Source of the DNA: Pleurotus ostreatus/Saccharomyces cerevisiae fusant
Lineage: Eukaryota; Opisthokonta
Assembly: GCA_024196135.1 (NCBI GenBank)
Contig: JAMQCK010000001.1
Coordinates: 186,001 to 250,000, forward strand
Length of the DNA: 64,000 nt
Reading direction: 5' to 3'
The notes beneath the pieces are model-generated. The model ran no database searches. It saw only the letters and a list, made by a program, of their open reading frames with translations, and was not told where the DNA came from. Each line of letters begins with the position of its first letter. Within the stretch, counting starts at the first letter, position 1. A program made the position numbers and the translations under genes. Positions 1 through 10,782 of this stretch are shown here, one piece after another.

Positions 1-201
1 TCCTGCTGCAGAACGCTCAACTCAGAGAACTTCGACGAGAACATAAAGCGGGACATGGAGCAGACCCGGGACAAGAGGATTTCAGGCGCCGCCGAGACCC
101 GCCAGCCTCAGGCTACTGAACCATTGCCGACGCCGCCTCCGAAGAAGTCAAGCGACTCGGAGAGCAAGGAGGAGCGAGCTCAAAGCCCTGCCAAAGCGTA
201 G
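1..201 (+). CDS. 3' end of an unidentified gene (partial)
   Basis: Frame 1 is open from the window edge to a TAG at 199-201 and reads as a charged tail (about 62 residues, rich in E, K, S, P) with a PLPTPPP stretch. A sequence resembling an acceptor (tgctgcag, ending at 11) lies at the very edge, so the last exon may begin at 12. The rest of the gene is outside the window. I do not recognise the protein, and only a disordered, hydrophilic C-terminus can be seen. Confidence 0.45.
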   Translation, partial: SCCRTLNSENFDENIKRDMEQTRDKRISGAAETRQPQATEPLPTPPPKKSSDSESKEERAQSPAKA

Positions 202-608
202 CTTGAATCGAGCCACGTAAGTACACGACGAACGCTTCATGGTGAGACTCTTGTTTAAGTCAAAGGAATATAGGTATCTGCAGCTCGACTTCGGCGTGTG
301 CAGCTGGTTCTGCAAACGATTCTTGGAAGGAGATGGAGGCGACGGATATCGGCGGGACCTCAATTGGTTGCGGTCGGAAATAATCTCATGGGACATTTTG
401 CTATGTGTAGGAGTCGGACTTGTTCGTGTTCTTGTCTTACTCTAATGTGTGTTCCGTGCTTTATGCGAGTGTGAGTGAGTGTGACGATGATCATTGTCGA
501 AAGTAGCCTGTGGCGCGCTTGGAGCTCGCTGCCAAACAACGCGTAAACAAACGCGTCCGCGTCCTTCCCACGCGTCGCATCTTTCTCTCCCTCCTGAACC
601 CTGCCACC
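202..608. other. intergenic, 3' flank of partial gene and swi5 promoter
   Basis: No supported gene. The short open frames here overlap one another on both strands and carry no recognisable motif. The stretch directly upstream of 609 is pyrimidine-rich (ctttctctccctcctg), as is common before fungal start codons, and the ATG is preceded by gccacc, a good initiation context. Confidence 0.6.
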
Positions 609-1058
609 ATGCTCGCTACTACCTCTGCGAAGGTTGGCAGTCTGATGAGGCATATGCTCTTAGCTCAGAACTTTTGCAGAAAACCGAGGCCCGCATCGCC
701 GACCTCGAAGCCGAAATCACTCAACTTCAGACTGAACTCGGGTGGGTACCCTCGAGTTGACGCAGTCCTTTGGCTGACCGAATCTTCCAGTGCCGACGTA
801 GATGCAGAGAAGATAGTCAAGAAGCACATCAAGCTGCTGCACAGGTACAACGAGGCGAAAGACGCGACACAGGTGCGCCACAAATGTCCTTCCTTTTCTA
901 CGCATATACTCACCGTGTTCATCAGATACTGATTGGACGCGTAGAACCCATTTGACTTTTGATGAAGAGCCTTCCCTGACTTCTCACAGCTTGCCAACCT
1001 CAAGGACACGACGATCAAGCAGATCCACGAGGACTACGACCTGACCGACGCTGACTGA
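609..1058 (+). CDS. swi5: Swi5-like DNA repair/recombination protein
   Basis: Four exons: 609-632, 680-741, 791-872 and 990-1058, giving 78 aa, close to the usual Swi5 length of about 85. The C-terminal half matches the Swi5 core: a helix reading IVKKHIKLLHRYNEAKDATQ followed by LKDTTIKQIHEDYDL. The middle (ARIADLEAEITQLQTEL) is a coiled coil. Family knowledge: Swi5 pairs with Sfr1 (Mei5), and the complex stabilises Rad51 and Dmc1 filaments on single-stranded DNA during homologous recombination in the nucleus. The start at 609 was chosen because it has a good context and its 8-codon exon joins in phase to the coiled-coil exon. The first intron (633-679, 47 nt) is the least certain part of the model. 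The gene is convergent with the RCC1-repeat gene, with only about 100 bp between the stop codons. Confidence 0.85.
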
Positions 1059-1161
1059 AGATGCTCTTCAACACTCTCACCGAACCTTCTGGCCTGCTTG
1101 TGCTGCCATGCTCTGTCGCTCTGCTCTGTATGCTATCAGTCTGTTTTGCTTTGCTCCCAAA

Positions 1162-2379
1162 TCATACTGCTATCCAACTCGTCGCAAGCCCTGCCCAGAT
1201 TCCTTGGACCTCGCCTGGCGCGTCTCCCTCCTTCGGCCATAGCTTCGTCGGTACGACGACATCCTCCAGCAATCCAGTCCCAAGGTTTCCGTGCTCGTTC
1301 CATCCCCAGCCCCAGACCTCTGTCCACGTGTTCGTCTCCAGTCGTGCGAGGATATGCTCGCTGCCGCAAGCGAAGTCGACCAATCTATGCGTGCTCGACG
1401 AAGGAAGCGCCGCTGCCGCAGACTCCGTACTTTCAGACGTTTCGGAGCCAATCCCAAGTTGCCCATGTATATTACTGCCTGTACAGTGGACCTTGTCGTC
1501 TTCGTCAACCCCGTATGTCCCATGCCAAGTGCACCCGATAGCTTTGATCCCCATCCGACCGTCAATTTCCGTGAGTTGGCCCTTGCGATCCGACCCGAAG
1601 CAGGTAACTGCGCCCGACCGTCTGAGAAGTACGGTATGATGATGTCCTGCCGTGCATTGTTCGACTGGATCATTCGGAGTGTCGACGAAGATGACGCGAG
1701 GGTTGTCGGTGAAAGTGGGCATCTTGCCCTCCGAGCCCGACACATCGCCCAACTGCCCATGCCGACACGCACCCCAGCCGACGATGACTGCCTTGCGATG
1801 TGACGCCCGTCGATGGTTCGCCGAGAGGCGCAGAACGACATGATGCGGACCCGCAGTGAGCCAGTCGACGCGCAGCGTATTCCCATCAACATCCTCCAAC
1901 AGGTGATCCAGCTTCACGATATGGTATCCCGCCCGCGCCTTCCCCTTCCCCTTCCCCACTCCAAGGTCCCCGAAATCATCCCCACCCATCGAGATGAGCA
2001 CGTCCGGCTGTCCCTCCGCTGAGAACACCGCATACGATGTCTCCCAAGCGGCCTGTACAAGACGGCAGCGCCGCTTCTCCAGCCCGCGCAACTTGATGCG
2101 GCGGAACATCGTCGTGTTCGATTTAAGATTCGGGCCCAGTTGTCCCGAAGACCCGTCCCCCGCGCCCCATAGCTCAGGCAAGCCCGCCGTGCCCTCGAGA
2201 AGCGCTAGAGTGTGGTTTGCGCCGCCTGAGATGGCGAGGGGCGCAGATGGAAGGCAGCCATCGGGATGTCCCGCGAAAGACGCAGGGACAAAAGAGTGCG
2301 AGTCCTCGTAACTGCCGATGCCTAGCTGCCCTTTAGCGTTCGATCCGGCGGCGAGCAGTCGTCGATCGGGGGTGGCCAT
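1162..2379 (-). CDS. RCC1-repeat (beta-propeller) protein, Ats1/RCC1-like
   Basis: A single uninterrupted exon of 405 aa. The start at 2379 (MATPDRRLLAAGSN) was chosen over an upstream in-frame codon because the first RCC1 blade begins right there. Recurrent RCC1 signatures are visible along the chain: AAGSNAKGQLGIGSYED, GAGDGSSGQLGPNL, GGDDFGDLGVG, GWGACRHGQLGDV, FGSDRKGQLTEI, GSNIHGQLGIG and GWGWNEHGNLGTGL, each followed by an H-x-hydrophobic (AGHHHTVLL, GSEHILARL) element. Seven such elements predict a seven-bladed propeller. Family members act as Ran exchange factors, tubulin-related regulators (yeast Ats1) or ubiquitin-ligase subunits; the sequence does not tell which applies here. Nothing outside the propeller is present, so it is not a multidomain HERC-type protein. 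Intronless genes are rare in this window. Confidence 0.85.
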   Translation of the reverse strand: MATPDRRLLAAGSNAKGQLGIGSYEDSHSFVPASFAGHPDGCLPSAPLAISGGANHTLALLEGTAGLPELWGAGDGSSGQLGPNLKSNTTMFRRIKLRGLEKRRCRLVQAAWETSYAVFSAEGQPDVLISMGGDDFGDLGVGKGKGKARAGYHIVKLDHLLEDVDGNTLRVDWLTAGPHHVVLRLSANHRRASHRKAVIVGWGACRHGQLGDVSGSEGKMPTFTDNPRVIFVDTPNDPVEQCTAGHHHTVLLRRSGAVTCFGSDRKGQLTEIDGRMGIKAIGCTWHGTYGVDEDDKVHCTGSNIHGQLGIGSETSESTESAAAALPSSSTHRLVDFACGSEHILARLETNTWTEVWGWGWNEHGNLGTGLLEDVVVPTKLWPKEGDAPGEVQGIWAGLATSWIAV

Positions 2380-2664
2380 GATGGTTGGTGATAAGATTAG
2401 ATTTTGGCTTCGCCTATTGTTCCGCATAAGGAACAGTATTTTGGCGACCCTCTTGAGTCAGACTTGTGATATCACTCGATTGTTCTGCCAATGCTTCAAA
2501 CTCCAGAATGGACGACATTTCAAGCTAATCATTGAGATATATAGTTGAGAAGCACTTCCGATAGATAGCTACAGTACAGAGGTCGATAGTATACATGAGA
2601 GATAGGTGCAGTCTAGGGTAACTTGCATGATCAAATACTGAGGAAAAGGAAAAAGGGAAAGAAA

Positions 2665-4766
2665 TCAGGCCTTCTCCACCGCGTCCTCCGCCGCCGACGC
2701 ATGGAAGTCCCGCTCAAAGTCGCGCTGGATATCCAGCACCGTGTCCAGCGTCTCCTTCGTCACCACCCCGCCCATCGAATCCGCCAAACTCTTCGCCGTC
2801 TTCACCGCATTCTTGATCTCCCGCCCATTCAAGTCGCACTTCTGCAACGCATCATACTCCCCCTCGCTCACATCCACCTTTCCCGCGCCCAGCTTCTCCA
2901 AAAAGCTCTTCCACACCGTGCGCCGCGACTCCTCGGTGAGGTTGTTGTACTTGAGCGCGACGTGGATGCGCGACTGGAACGCCTCGTCGAAAGACTGGAC
3001 GCGGTTCGTCGTGAGGAAGAGGATGCCCTGGTAGTACTCGAGGAGGCGGAGGAAGGTCGAGACGAGCGCGTTGCGGTCGATGTCGTGCAAGGAGCGCTTC
3101 TCGAGGAAGACGTCGGCTTCGTCGAGGAGGAGGACGGCCTTCCAGACGGTCGCGACGTCGAGGATGCGCGCGAGCTTCTCCTCGACGTCGCTTGCGTACG
3201 TGCCGAGCTCTCCGGACGACACCGCGTAGAGCGGGCGCTTTGTGAACTCTGCGACGGACTCGGCGCTGCAAAGTCTGTCAGAGGGGTGCAAGCATGGCAG
3301 AGATGGAGCACTCACGTCAAGGTCTTCCCAACACCCGGAGGCCCGTGCAGGATGGAGATCAGGCCCTTGCCCTTGCCCTTAATCACATCGTCGAAGCCGC
3401 CCTCCTCCTGCTCCTTCATATGGCTCTCCACCAGCGCCTTCACCAAGCTCTTCTGCCTCGCCGGCAGCACCAGATGATCGAACGCATCCTCGCTGAACTC
3501 GATAGGGTTCAACTTATCCACAAAGAACTCCACCCACTTCTTCTCCGCAAACGCCCACCCGCACACCAAGTTCGTCGCATGCAGGCACTGCTCGTCCGTG
3601 AGCGGCTGCGGCGGGCCCTTGTGCTCCGCGAAATCCGAGTCGTACCCGCTGTCGTCCTCGCTGTCGTACGTGCCGTCGTCCGAGTCGTCGTCGTTCGGCG
3701 CCGTGCTGCCCGGCTTGCGGAACGTTTTCACGGACACCGCCCGGTCCGTCTCCATCCGCGAGAACGTCTCGCAGTCGACCATGACGCGCCCGTTGATGCT
3801 GTAGCGCACGCGGCGGCAGCGGATGATCTCGCCGAGCGCGATGCCAGAGTACTGCAGGTACCGCTTGCCCTGGAAGCTCTCGAAGCGGCGGCCGCGCTTG
3901 ATGAGCTGGTCGCGGACGTGCTGGTAGCGGACGTGGTGGCAGAGCGGGTACGCCTCGAGCGAGTTGATGGGGACGCTGCCGAGAAAGGGGAAGATGCGGA
4001 GCTGTGTCTCCGCGGCGCCGAACTTGCGGCCATCGTAGTCGGTGTAGGTCACCTCGAGGCAGTGGTAGTCGCGCGTCTCGTACGAGTTGGTAAGACGGAA
4101 GGCTCGCGGCTGGCCGTGGAGAGGAGCGTAGATAGTGATGCCAGGCTTGAGGACGGTCCAAAGTCTACGAGCACCGTCAATGAGATTGACGAGAATGAAG
4201 GGGACTATATGACTCACAGAGGGTACGTCGTCAGCGCCTGATCGGCGAGGTTGGTGTACTCCTTGATGAGAGCCTTGTCCGTCTCCTCGTACCAGTCCAC
4301 AAAGAACTTCAGATGTTTCCGTCCTTCCTCCGTGCCAACCTGATCCTCGTGCAACGCCTTGTGGAGCTCAGTCCGGTTATGGAGCAACACCTGGCTAGGC
4401 AGCGAAAGCTCGACCGTCTCCGTCGCGAACGACACACCCGGGTAGTCGGGGATGATGACCTTCAGGATATCTTTAAGCGGCTGCGACTTGATCTCCACGG
4501 ACGACTTCTCGAAGAGGCCCTTCTTGTCAAAGTGGCGGGTGTAGGTGAGAACGTAGTTCTTCCACTTGTCGTCTTCGTCCGTCTTCGGCGGGCGCTCGCC
4601 TGCCTCCACGGTCTGACGATAGCCCTTTTCGTCGAAGTGGGTCTCAAGATGCTTCGTTTCGACGATCCAGTCGGCAGGGGCAACTGAGGGATGAGGCGTG
4701 AGCTCACCATCTTGTCAATTACGGTGCAGACGTACCATCAGTTACGGGCGGGGCTTGGTCCGACAT
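2665..4766 (-). CDS. AAA+ family ATPase with acidic linker
   Basis: Exons on the minus strand: 4766-4736, 4683-4218, 4164-3316 and 3265-2665 (1,947 nt, 648 aa). The AAA module occupies the C-terminal third: Walker A GPPGVGKT at about residues 439-446, just before the last intron, then Walker B VLLLDEADVF at about residue 500 and sensor-1 LFLTTNRV. The N-terminal 400 residues form a mixed alpha/beta region of the type found in the large fungal AAA paralogues annotated with DUF7025, interrupted by an Asp/Ser-rich acidic loop (DDDSDDGTYDSEDDSGYDSD). These proteins are expanded in fungi and their substrates are unknown. An upstream ATG at 4838-4836 is followed at once by GTGAGT, and splicing 4835-4788 would put that ATG in frame with the chosen start, adding eight residues. 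A TATAAAA element lies about 90 bp upstream of the start. Confidence 0.88.
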
Positions 4767-4787
4767 AGTGAAGATAGGAGATGAGAG

Positions 4788-4835
4788 CTGAGGGGGAGAT
4801 GGAGAAAGGAGGAGAGAGAGGGATTGGGTACTCAC
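4788..4835 (-). other. likely 5' leader intron of the AAA ATPase gene
   Basis: On the minus strand the sequence reads ATG then GTGAGT..., a long CT-rich tract, and CCCCTCAG. This is a complete short fungal intron of 48 nt. It either splits a leader or, because it starts directly after an ATG that is in frame downstream, creates an alternative N-terminus eight residues longer. Confidence 0.5.
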
Positions 4836-4851
4836 CATGAACGACGAGGTC

Positions 4852-4858
4852 TTTTATA
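4852..4858 (-). promoter_or_regulatory. TATA box of the AAA ATPase gene
   Basis: TATAAAA on the minus strand, about 90 bp upstream of the annotated start and about 15-20 bp upstream of the leader ATG at 4838. Position and sequence fit a core promoter element. Confidence 0.45.
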
Positions 4859-4859
4859 C

Positions 4860-6021
4860 CCAGCTGGGACCCATCAGCACACGTCCACTTGAGTCAAGTA
4901 GAAGTCACGCCAACGGGCTGTGCCGCCCATGGAACGGTTTTGCGCTGAACACGATGCAGGGCGCTTAACACCCAGCGCTGAGATTGAGGCGCGAATAAGC
5001 GCCCAGTCGGAGCGCTCATCGTAGGCATGTCGTGTTCATTGTTGAGAGCGAGTCGACGTTGATTGGTCCTCCAAACTGGTTTAACAGGCGGTATGAAGGC
5101 ATGCTCTTCGCCATCCGAGTAAGCTATACTGTTCTCCTACTTGATAGGACTGAAGTTATTTGTGCGCGTACTGGAATCGATGTCGTCGCGGTCGATGCGA
5201 ACAGCCGCGACGCAGCCCGTTCATCGCCCTGTATCAGCGGCGCAATGGGCGGGCTACACGTTGCTATGACGCAGGCGCCCAGCTGTGTCGGCGGGCGAGG
5301 GAACGAGCCTCGAGGCGGCGCGCGATCTACGTCGAGTCAACCAATTTGCAAGAAGTTCACTTTGAGTCACGGTCGCCCTCTGTGACGAAAACGAGGCGAA
5401 AGCGATGATGTGGCCCCATCGTGAGGAGGATTTGTCGAACGGGCTCGTTCCGGACGCATGGGCGAATCAGAAACGCATGTCTACAGCCAAGGCTGGAAGC
5501 GCACCTTTACATCACCCTGGCGAGGGGCAGACGCTGTACGGTACAGCTTCGAGTGATGCGTGATGTCGTGTACTCAATGGCCATTGGCAGCAGTAGCACA
5601 GCTTCCCGGGAAAGCCTATTTTACGAGGACAATACGAGAAAATATAGGGTTACTTCGGAGGGGTCGAAGCCAGGTCAACGTCTGTTCGAAGCACCCAGGC
5701 GTTCGGGACATGTCGATCGCAATGGGGACCGGGCAGTCGCAAACGGGAGAAGAATATATTTCCACCGGAGGAGGATGTGAGCTCGACACGGCGCGGACGT
5801 GAACGTTCAGGACAAGAGCAGATATGCCTCAGCTTGCCTCGTGTGTCGGCGTCAACGGGCGGCTGGCGATCTACCTTTCGGACTTAGCGATATAGTCCCA
5901 CGGGCCACGTGCTCGCGCGGCAATCAGTGATCGCTGTGCCTGAATGGATGCGAGTGAACAGAATCCGTCAGATATTCGCTGCGGCGCGTCACTTTCTTTC
6001 TTCTTGCACTCATCTCCCAAC
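4860..6021. other. intergenic region between divergent AAA ATPase and Zn2Cys6 factor genes
   Basis: About 1.16 kb with no gene I can support. Open frames at 5032-5385 and 5421-5780 lack motifs, hydrophobic cores or plausible splice partners and overlap in several frames. The region probably holds the two divergent promoters. No repeats or tRNA were seen. Confidence 0.55.
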
Positions 6022-9000
6022 ATGTCTGGCTCGCACCCGTATCGCCGCCCCGCAGCGCAGGAGCAGGAGGCAGGTCCGAGCTCGGCGCCCTCCGATTCAT
6101 CCTCGTCGTCACACGCGCCGCGGACGCGTACGAAAGCACATAAGCGGATCAGGTGAGCGTGCTCCCCCGCAATGTCCCCCTCGCAAGACGTGCTCACCGA
6201 CGCGAAGGGGGGAGATCGCCTGTGCGGAATGTCGAAGACTCAAGGTTGGTAGCATGCGCTGGCAGTGCTCTCTTTGTCTGAACTCGCTTTGTAAGGTCAA
6301 GTGCGACAGGACCATCCCCTGCAGTACCTGCGTCAAGCGGGGATGTGCTGCGCTCTGTCCGAATGGTGCGCCACCCATCTGCGATGTCTATCCTCCTTCT
6401 CGCTCACCTGCACGTCAGGAACGATACCTCCCGGCGAGGGTAGCAGGTGCGATCGGGCCCAGCCGCAATCTACGCGCACTCATACTTCCCCCTCAGATTC
6501 GTCCTCGCCGCCACAGAACACCTCGAGCACCGCCGCGCGACCATGGAAGCGCGCATGCACGCCCTGGAGGACGCGCTCGCCATCCTACATTCAACGCAAT
6601 CTGACGATACCCACCCCCTCCTGCTCGAATCCCTGGAGGAAGAGCCCTTTGAACCGTCGCCAGAAGACCTGGCTGCGGACCAGGAAGCCTCAGGTACACC
6701 AGCAGAGGAAGCACTACCCACTCGCTCTGTCGGCGCCCTACACATGGACGAATTAGGTTCCTCCCGTTTCTATGGCCCGTCAGGCGGCTCAGAGGTGCGC
6801 AGTCATAACTGTGCCTCTCATTTTATTCGCGCAGCACTGACAACATTGCGCCAAGAGCTTGCTATTGGTTAGTGCTTCCCCGGCATTTGCGGGAAATTGC
6901 TTCTCACTTCGATACCGCAGGATGCAAAGGATCTTGACGTCCCTTCCACACGAGCCGCACCGCAGGAATTGGATCCCACCTACCTCGGCCCCGAAATCAA
7001 CAATGCCTACAACTCCTTCCCCTTCACGCCTCCCGGAATGGCCGTCTCCGCCGTGCAGAGCGCTATCGAGTCATTTCTGCCGTCTGTCGAGCGCGCGGTG
7101 ACCCTGATCGACACGATGCTGGAGCATCTATCCTGGATGTTCCGGATTGTCTCCCGGGCAGAGATCATGAATACCGTCCTTCCAGCCGTCTATAAGCAGG
7201 ACAGCTCCCTGTCTTACGGCCCACACGAGCTTTCCCTTCTGCTCAGTGTCCTCGCGCTGGGCGCGCTCGTCGATCTGAATCAGGGGCCGTATAATTTGGA
7301 GGCGCAGCACTATTACCACCTCACCCGAGCCGCCATTTCCTTGCAGCCGGTCCTCACCGATCAGTCCATGGCGACAGTCAAGACGCTCCACCTCATGAGC
7401 CTTTACAACGGAATGAGTGGCCAAGAAAGCGCGCTCGAGCCGACCTACAACCTGCTCAGCATGGCGGGTCAGGCGGCCCTTCGTGTAAGACCCTCCTTCG
7501 CCAATACATCCTGTTATAAGCTGACCTCGCCTCCAGATTGGAGCGCGTGAGTACCAGCTGCTCTCTATCATGCTATCGAGCTTACACGCATGGAGCAGAC
7601 ATCGACCCATCGATGTGGCAATTTACCGGGCAGGAAGCATACGAGCGCCGTGCCTACTTCTGGAATTTGCTCGCGGCGATTATGTGGCAGGTGCGCACGT
7701 CTGAATCCCTTCCTTTTCTCTGACGTGGCCCGACCGATATTGCTCCAACGCGTACGTGAATTACTAACAATCTCCCAGAGCCTCGTGACGGGACGCCCGC
7801 CCATAATTCTCTCCACCTTTATCGATTGTCGTATACCGACGTCAGAAGAGGAAGAGCTGTACCAAGAAGGCGAAGTGCCTGTCGGATGTGAGTGTCGTAC
7901 ATCCCCATATAGTCGTTCACACATATAACCGTCTCCCGCAGTCGGCGTATGGGGATATCGCGCCAGCGTCGCTTGCCTCGTCCCTCTGGTCTTGACGACG
8001 CTCTCGACCAACACGCCCTCGTACGCCAAAATCCTTGAAGTTGACAAACAAATCCGCGATTTCTTTGGCGTCGCCCGCGACAGCACCGCGGAATCCGAGC
8101 GCACCTCCGCCGCGATGCGCGTCTTCGTGCGCTCCCACTACGAAGACCTGAGTGCGTACCTTGCAATTATTATCCGCAGCCATCGGCTAATTAGTCAGTG
8201 ATGCTCTTTCTGCACCGCGGATGCTTCGCGGAGGCGATGGCGTACCCCAACCCGCTGCGCAGCCCCTATGCGCCATCGGTCCAAGCCGCGTACAAGAGCG
8301 CCTGCATCGTCCTCGCCGACACGCAGGAACACTACGCGAAGAATCCTATGCTGCTCTCACGGGTCTGGCGCATATGGTCTAACGCCTTCTCTGCTGCGGT
8401 AAGATATTGCAGTTCAAAGACGTTGAATATCCGCCCCTGACTGCGGCACCGTAGGTCGTGGTTGGCACCGTCGCCCGCAAAGGGGTCCAGCTCTCGGGCA
8501 TGCCAGACCCCTTTGAGCAGTTGGACAGCGCAGTCGAGCTGTTCAGGAAGGCGTCCGGGAGCAGTAGTCGCGCGGAGCGTGGGCTGGTGAGCACATCGAT
8601 GATTTCTCCGGCTTCGCGTATTCAATACCTTTCATTTAGCCCGTACTGGAAATTATGCGCCAGAAAGCTTTGCAGGCGAAGGACGCTGCGTCGCAGCCAG
8701 CGACGCTCCCATCGGAGGGACCTGACCCCCTCTCTGTCTTCGGCGGGCAGTCGCGCTATGTAACCTCGTCCACGCCTATCGTAGCGCGCCGACGTTCCCA
8801 GCCGGAACAAGCGCGCCCCAACATGGCCGCCCTCCAGCAACAAATGGGTATTGGTAGCATAGGCTATGCCCCTCCCGCACCGCCTATGCGCCACGGAATA
8901 ACCCCAGCGCCTCCCAGCCTCCCGCAGTCCGGCCTCGCTACGACGTCAGGCCTCCTTCCCGCCCCTGGAAATATCGCCCGCCGGCGCACGTCGCACCCAG

Positions 9001-9380
9001 CCTCGACTATGCCACCGCCGCAGTTCGGATTCCCTGCGCAGCCCGGGCCTCCTGCGCAACTGCGCGGCGCAGGCTCGACGCACTCGTCGTACCTTACTGG
9101 CGGCAGCAACTTTGACTTCGACTGGGAGCAGCTCTTTCGCGAGCAGTTGCCGCCGCAGCCCATGGTAGATGACCAGGCAACGAGCTCGCATTTTCTCTCC
9201 GGCCCAGGAATGCATGGACTAGGTGTTTTACCTGGCCCTTTACCACAGGGCACAGGAGGCGCGAATCCTGGTACGGCAGGCGGAGGGAGGGGGATGTCGG
9301 ACGATCGGTGGAGCGCTCTGGTGTATGACTACGGTCTGCCCAACGGCTCCGGTCGCGGTATGGGAGGCTATGGAGGATGA
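6022..9380 (+). CDS. Zn(2)Cys(6) fungal transcription factor
   Basis: Fourteen exons: 6022-6152, 6208-6244, 6296-6365, 6419-6446, 6497-6794, 6856-6867, 6921-7484, 7537-7546, 7599-7690, 7779-7887, 7942-8151, 8199-8398, 8455-8586, 8640-9380 (2,634 nt, 877 aa). The binuclear zinc cluster is Cys49-x2-Cys52-x6-Cys59-x5-Cys65-x2-Cys68-x8-Cys77. It is assembled from exons 2 and 3, with basic residues RRLKVK between the second and third Cys. A helical segment (FVLAATEHLEHRRATMEARMHALEDAL) follows as linker and dimerisation coil. The middle part, with the HIDPSMWQFTGQEAYERRAYFWNLLAA motif, belongs to the fungal-specific transcription factor domain (PF04082 type). The last exon is a Pro/Gln/Gly-rich disordered tail. 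Exons 6 and 8 are only 12 and 10 nt; both are needed to keep the frame and restore conserved residues. Acts in the nucleus; target genes cannot be inferred from the neighbours. Confidence 0.88.
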
Positions 9381-9768
9381 CAAGGGCCCGCTCCCGCCTC
9401 TCAGACAACCTACGCTGTCTCGCAGCAAAAGGAAAACACAACGATCTTCATACATACACGAAAGGAAGACGATACCTCATATATCAACAATCGCGGTCGA
9501 GTTTTGTTTGCAGTTTGTACCACACATCACCAATGCTTTCTGTAGCTTTGCAATAAGTTATGTTATTGTAGTTCTTTTGTATATAGGATAATGGGTTGGG
9601 TATACAGTGTCGGTGTCAAGAAGCTACAGATCGTGTCCGTCTGAGGATATGTATCGGCGGGTGTCAGGCGAAAACCGCTGCGAACAAAAGAACGTGGTAC
9701 AAGTCCAAGATATGTACGACAGTCGCCAGAAGAAGTGATGCATATTCGTGCGCTGCATATGATCCTCG
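9381..9768. other. intergenic, 3' flanks of two convergent genes
   Basis: About 390 bp, AT-richer than the coding DNA (for example atgttattgtagttcttttg at 9559-9578), as expected for a polyadenylation region of the Zn2Cys6 factor gene. No coding signal. Confidence 0.55.
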
Positions 9769-10038
9769 TTAAGGCCGACTCATAGGTTCTGTCGGCTGAA
9801 GTTGCCTTGCAGCGACGCGTGCCGCCTGGCGCTCCTCCTCCTTCTTTGCCTCCTTGTCCCACGAATCCTCTTGGAACCCGGAGTCAAAGCATGACCCGCA
9901 GCATCCGCTCTGGTTGTTACTCCCGCAGCATCGCGCGCCACTAGGCTCTGTAGGCGGTCAGACATTCCAGGTATCTCGAGCGGAAGACGCTTCCACGAAC
10001 TCAGATTGCACCAAGCCGTAAGCGTAGTTGCACAGCAT
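9769..10038 (-). CDS. possible Cys-rich small protein
   Basis: Tentative two-exon model: 10038-10001 and 9940-9769, 69 aa. The second exon has paired Cys motifs ARCCGSNNQSGCCGSCFDSGF followed by a charged segment DSWDKEAKKEEERQAARVAARQ. The intron (10000-9941) has a CTGAC branch-point-like element and CCTAG acceptor, and its removal keeps the frame. In-frame TGA codons rule out unspliced translation. The N-terminus is uncertain and further upstream exons are possible. I recognise the CCGSC pattern as the kind seen in small fungal Cys-rich proteins but cannot assign a function. Confidence 0.35.
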
Positions 10039-10782
10039 ATCGCTGACAAGAACTTCAGCGAGGGCGGTGGGAGCGCAAGAGAGGAGTTTCTACCACAGAG
10101 AGAGCCGCCGATGCCGCCAGCCTCTTCACCAGACATGGCAGGGGGGCAATAAGGTGTTCACTGGTGCTTTTGCCCTTTTTAATTACAGCTTTGGGATAAA
10201 CGTGCGTGGAAAGAAGGGGGGGATATGAAGGCGTCAGGTCGAGTTCATGCGCTTGCACCCGTCGCCTTCACTTATCGAGTTCAAATGGAGGTTGAGTGCA
10301 AGGTGTTGAGCGGAATGAACGTATGGTCGGCGACCGGGCCGAAAGGTCAGTTGATTTCCCCACGGTTAGCCACTGATAACTGACTCTCTCCCTCTCCCTC
10401 TTGCTATTTATGCGAAGGTTTTGAAAGGGGCCATTTCTTCTTCATGAAGGGCCCATGCCTACACGACCGGCAGGACCCCGCGTCCTGTATATTTCCATGA
10501 GTTAGGAATCCCCTCCACAGCGGCGTCAGGTCACGGTTCAACTTGAGTTCAACACGGAAGTCGGCAGCTCCCGCTCGGCGCTTTCCAGGCCGCAAACCGC
10601 CTCATGTTGCTCACGCCCCTTTGAGAAGCTGTGGGGCGTCTCATCTCATTGCTGAACGCATCGACGGCGTACCCTGAACAGGGTATAAGATCGTATCTTC
10701 CTCCCTACCCTCAACCAACTTGCCCAGCCTTGCGTCGCTGCAGTCGCCGTACCACTCATCAACACTGGAGGACCCTAACATC
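10039..10782. other. intergenic
   Basis: About 740 bp between divergent small genes. It contains a pyrimidine-rich tract (ctctctccctctccctct at 10383-10400) but no gene, tRNA or repeat that I can support. Confidence 0.5.
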
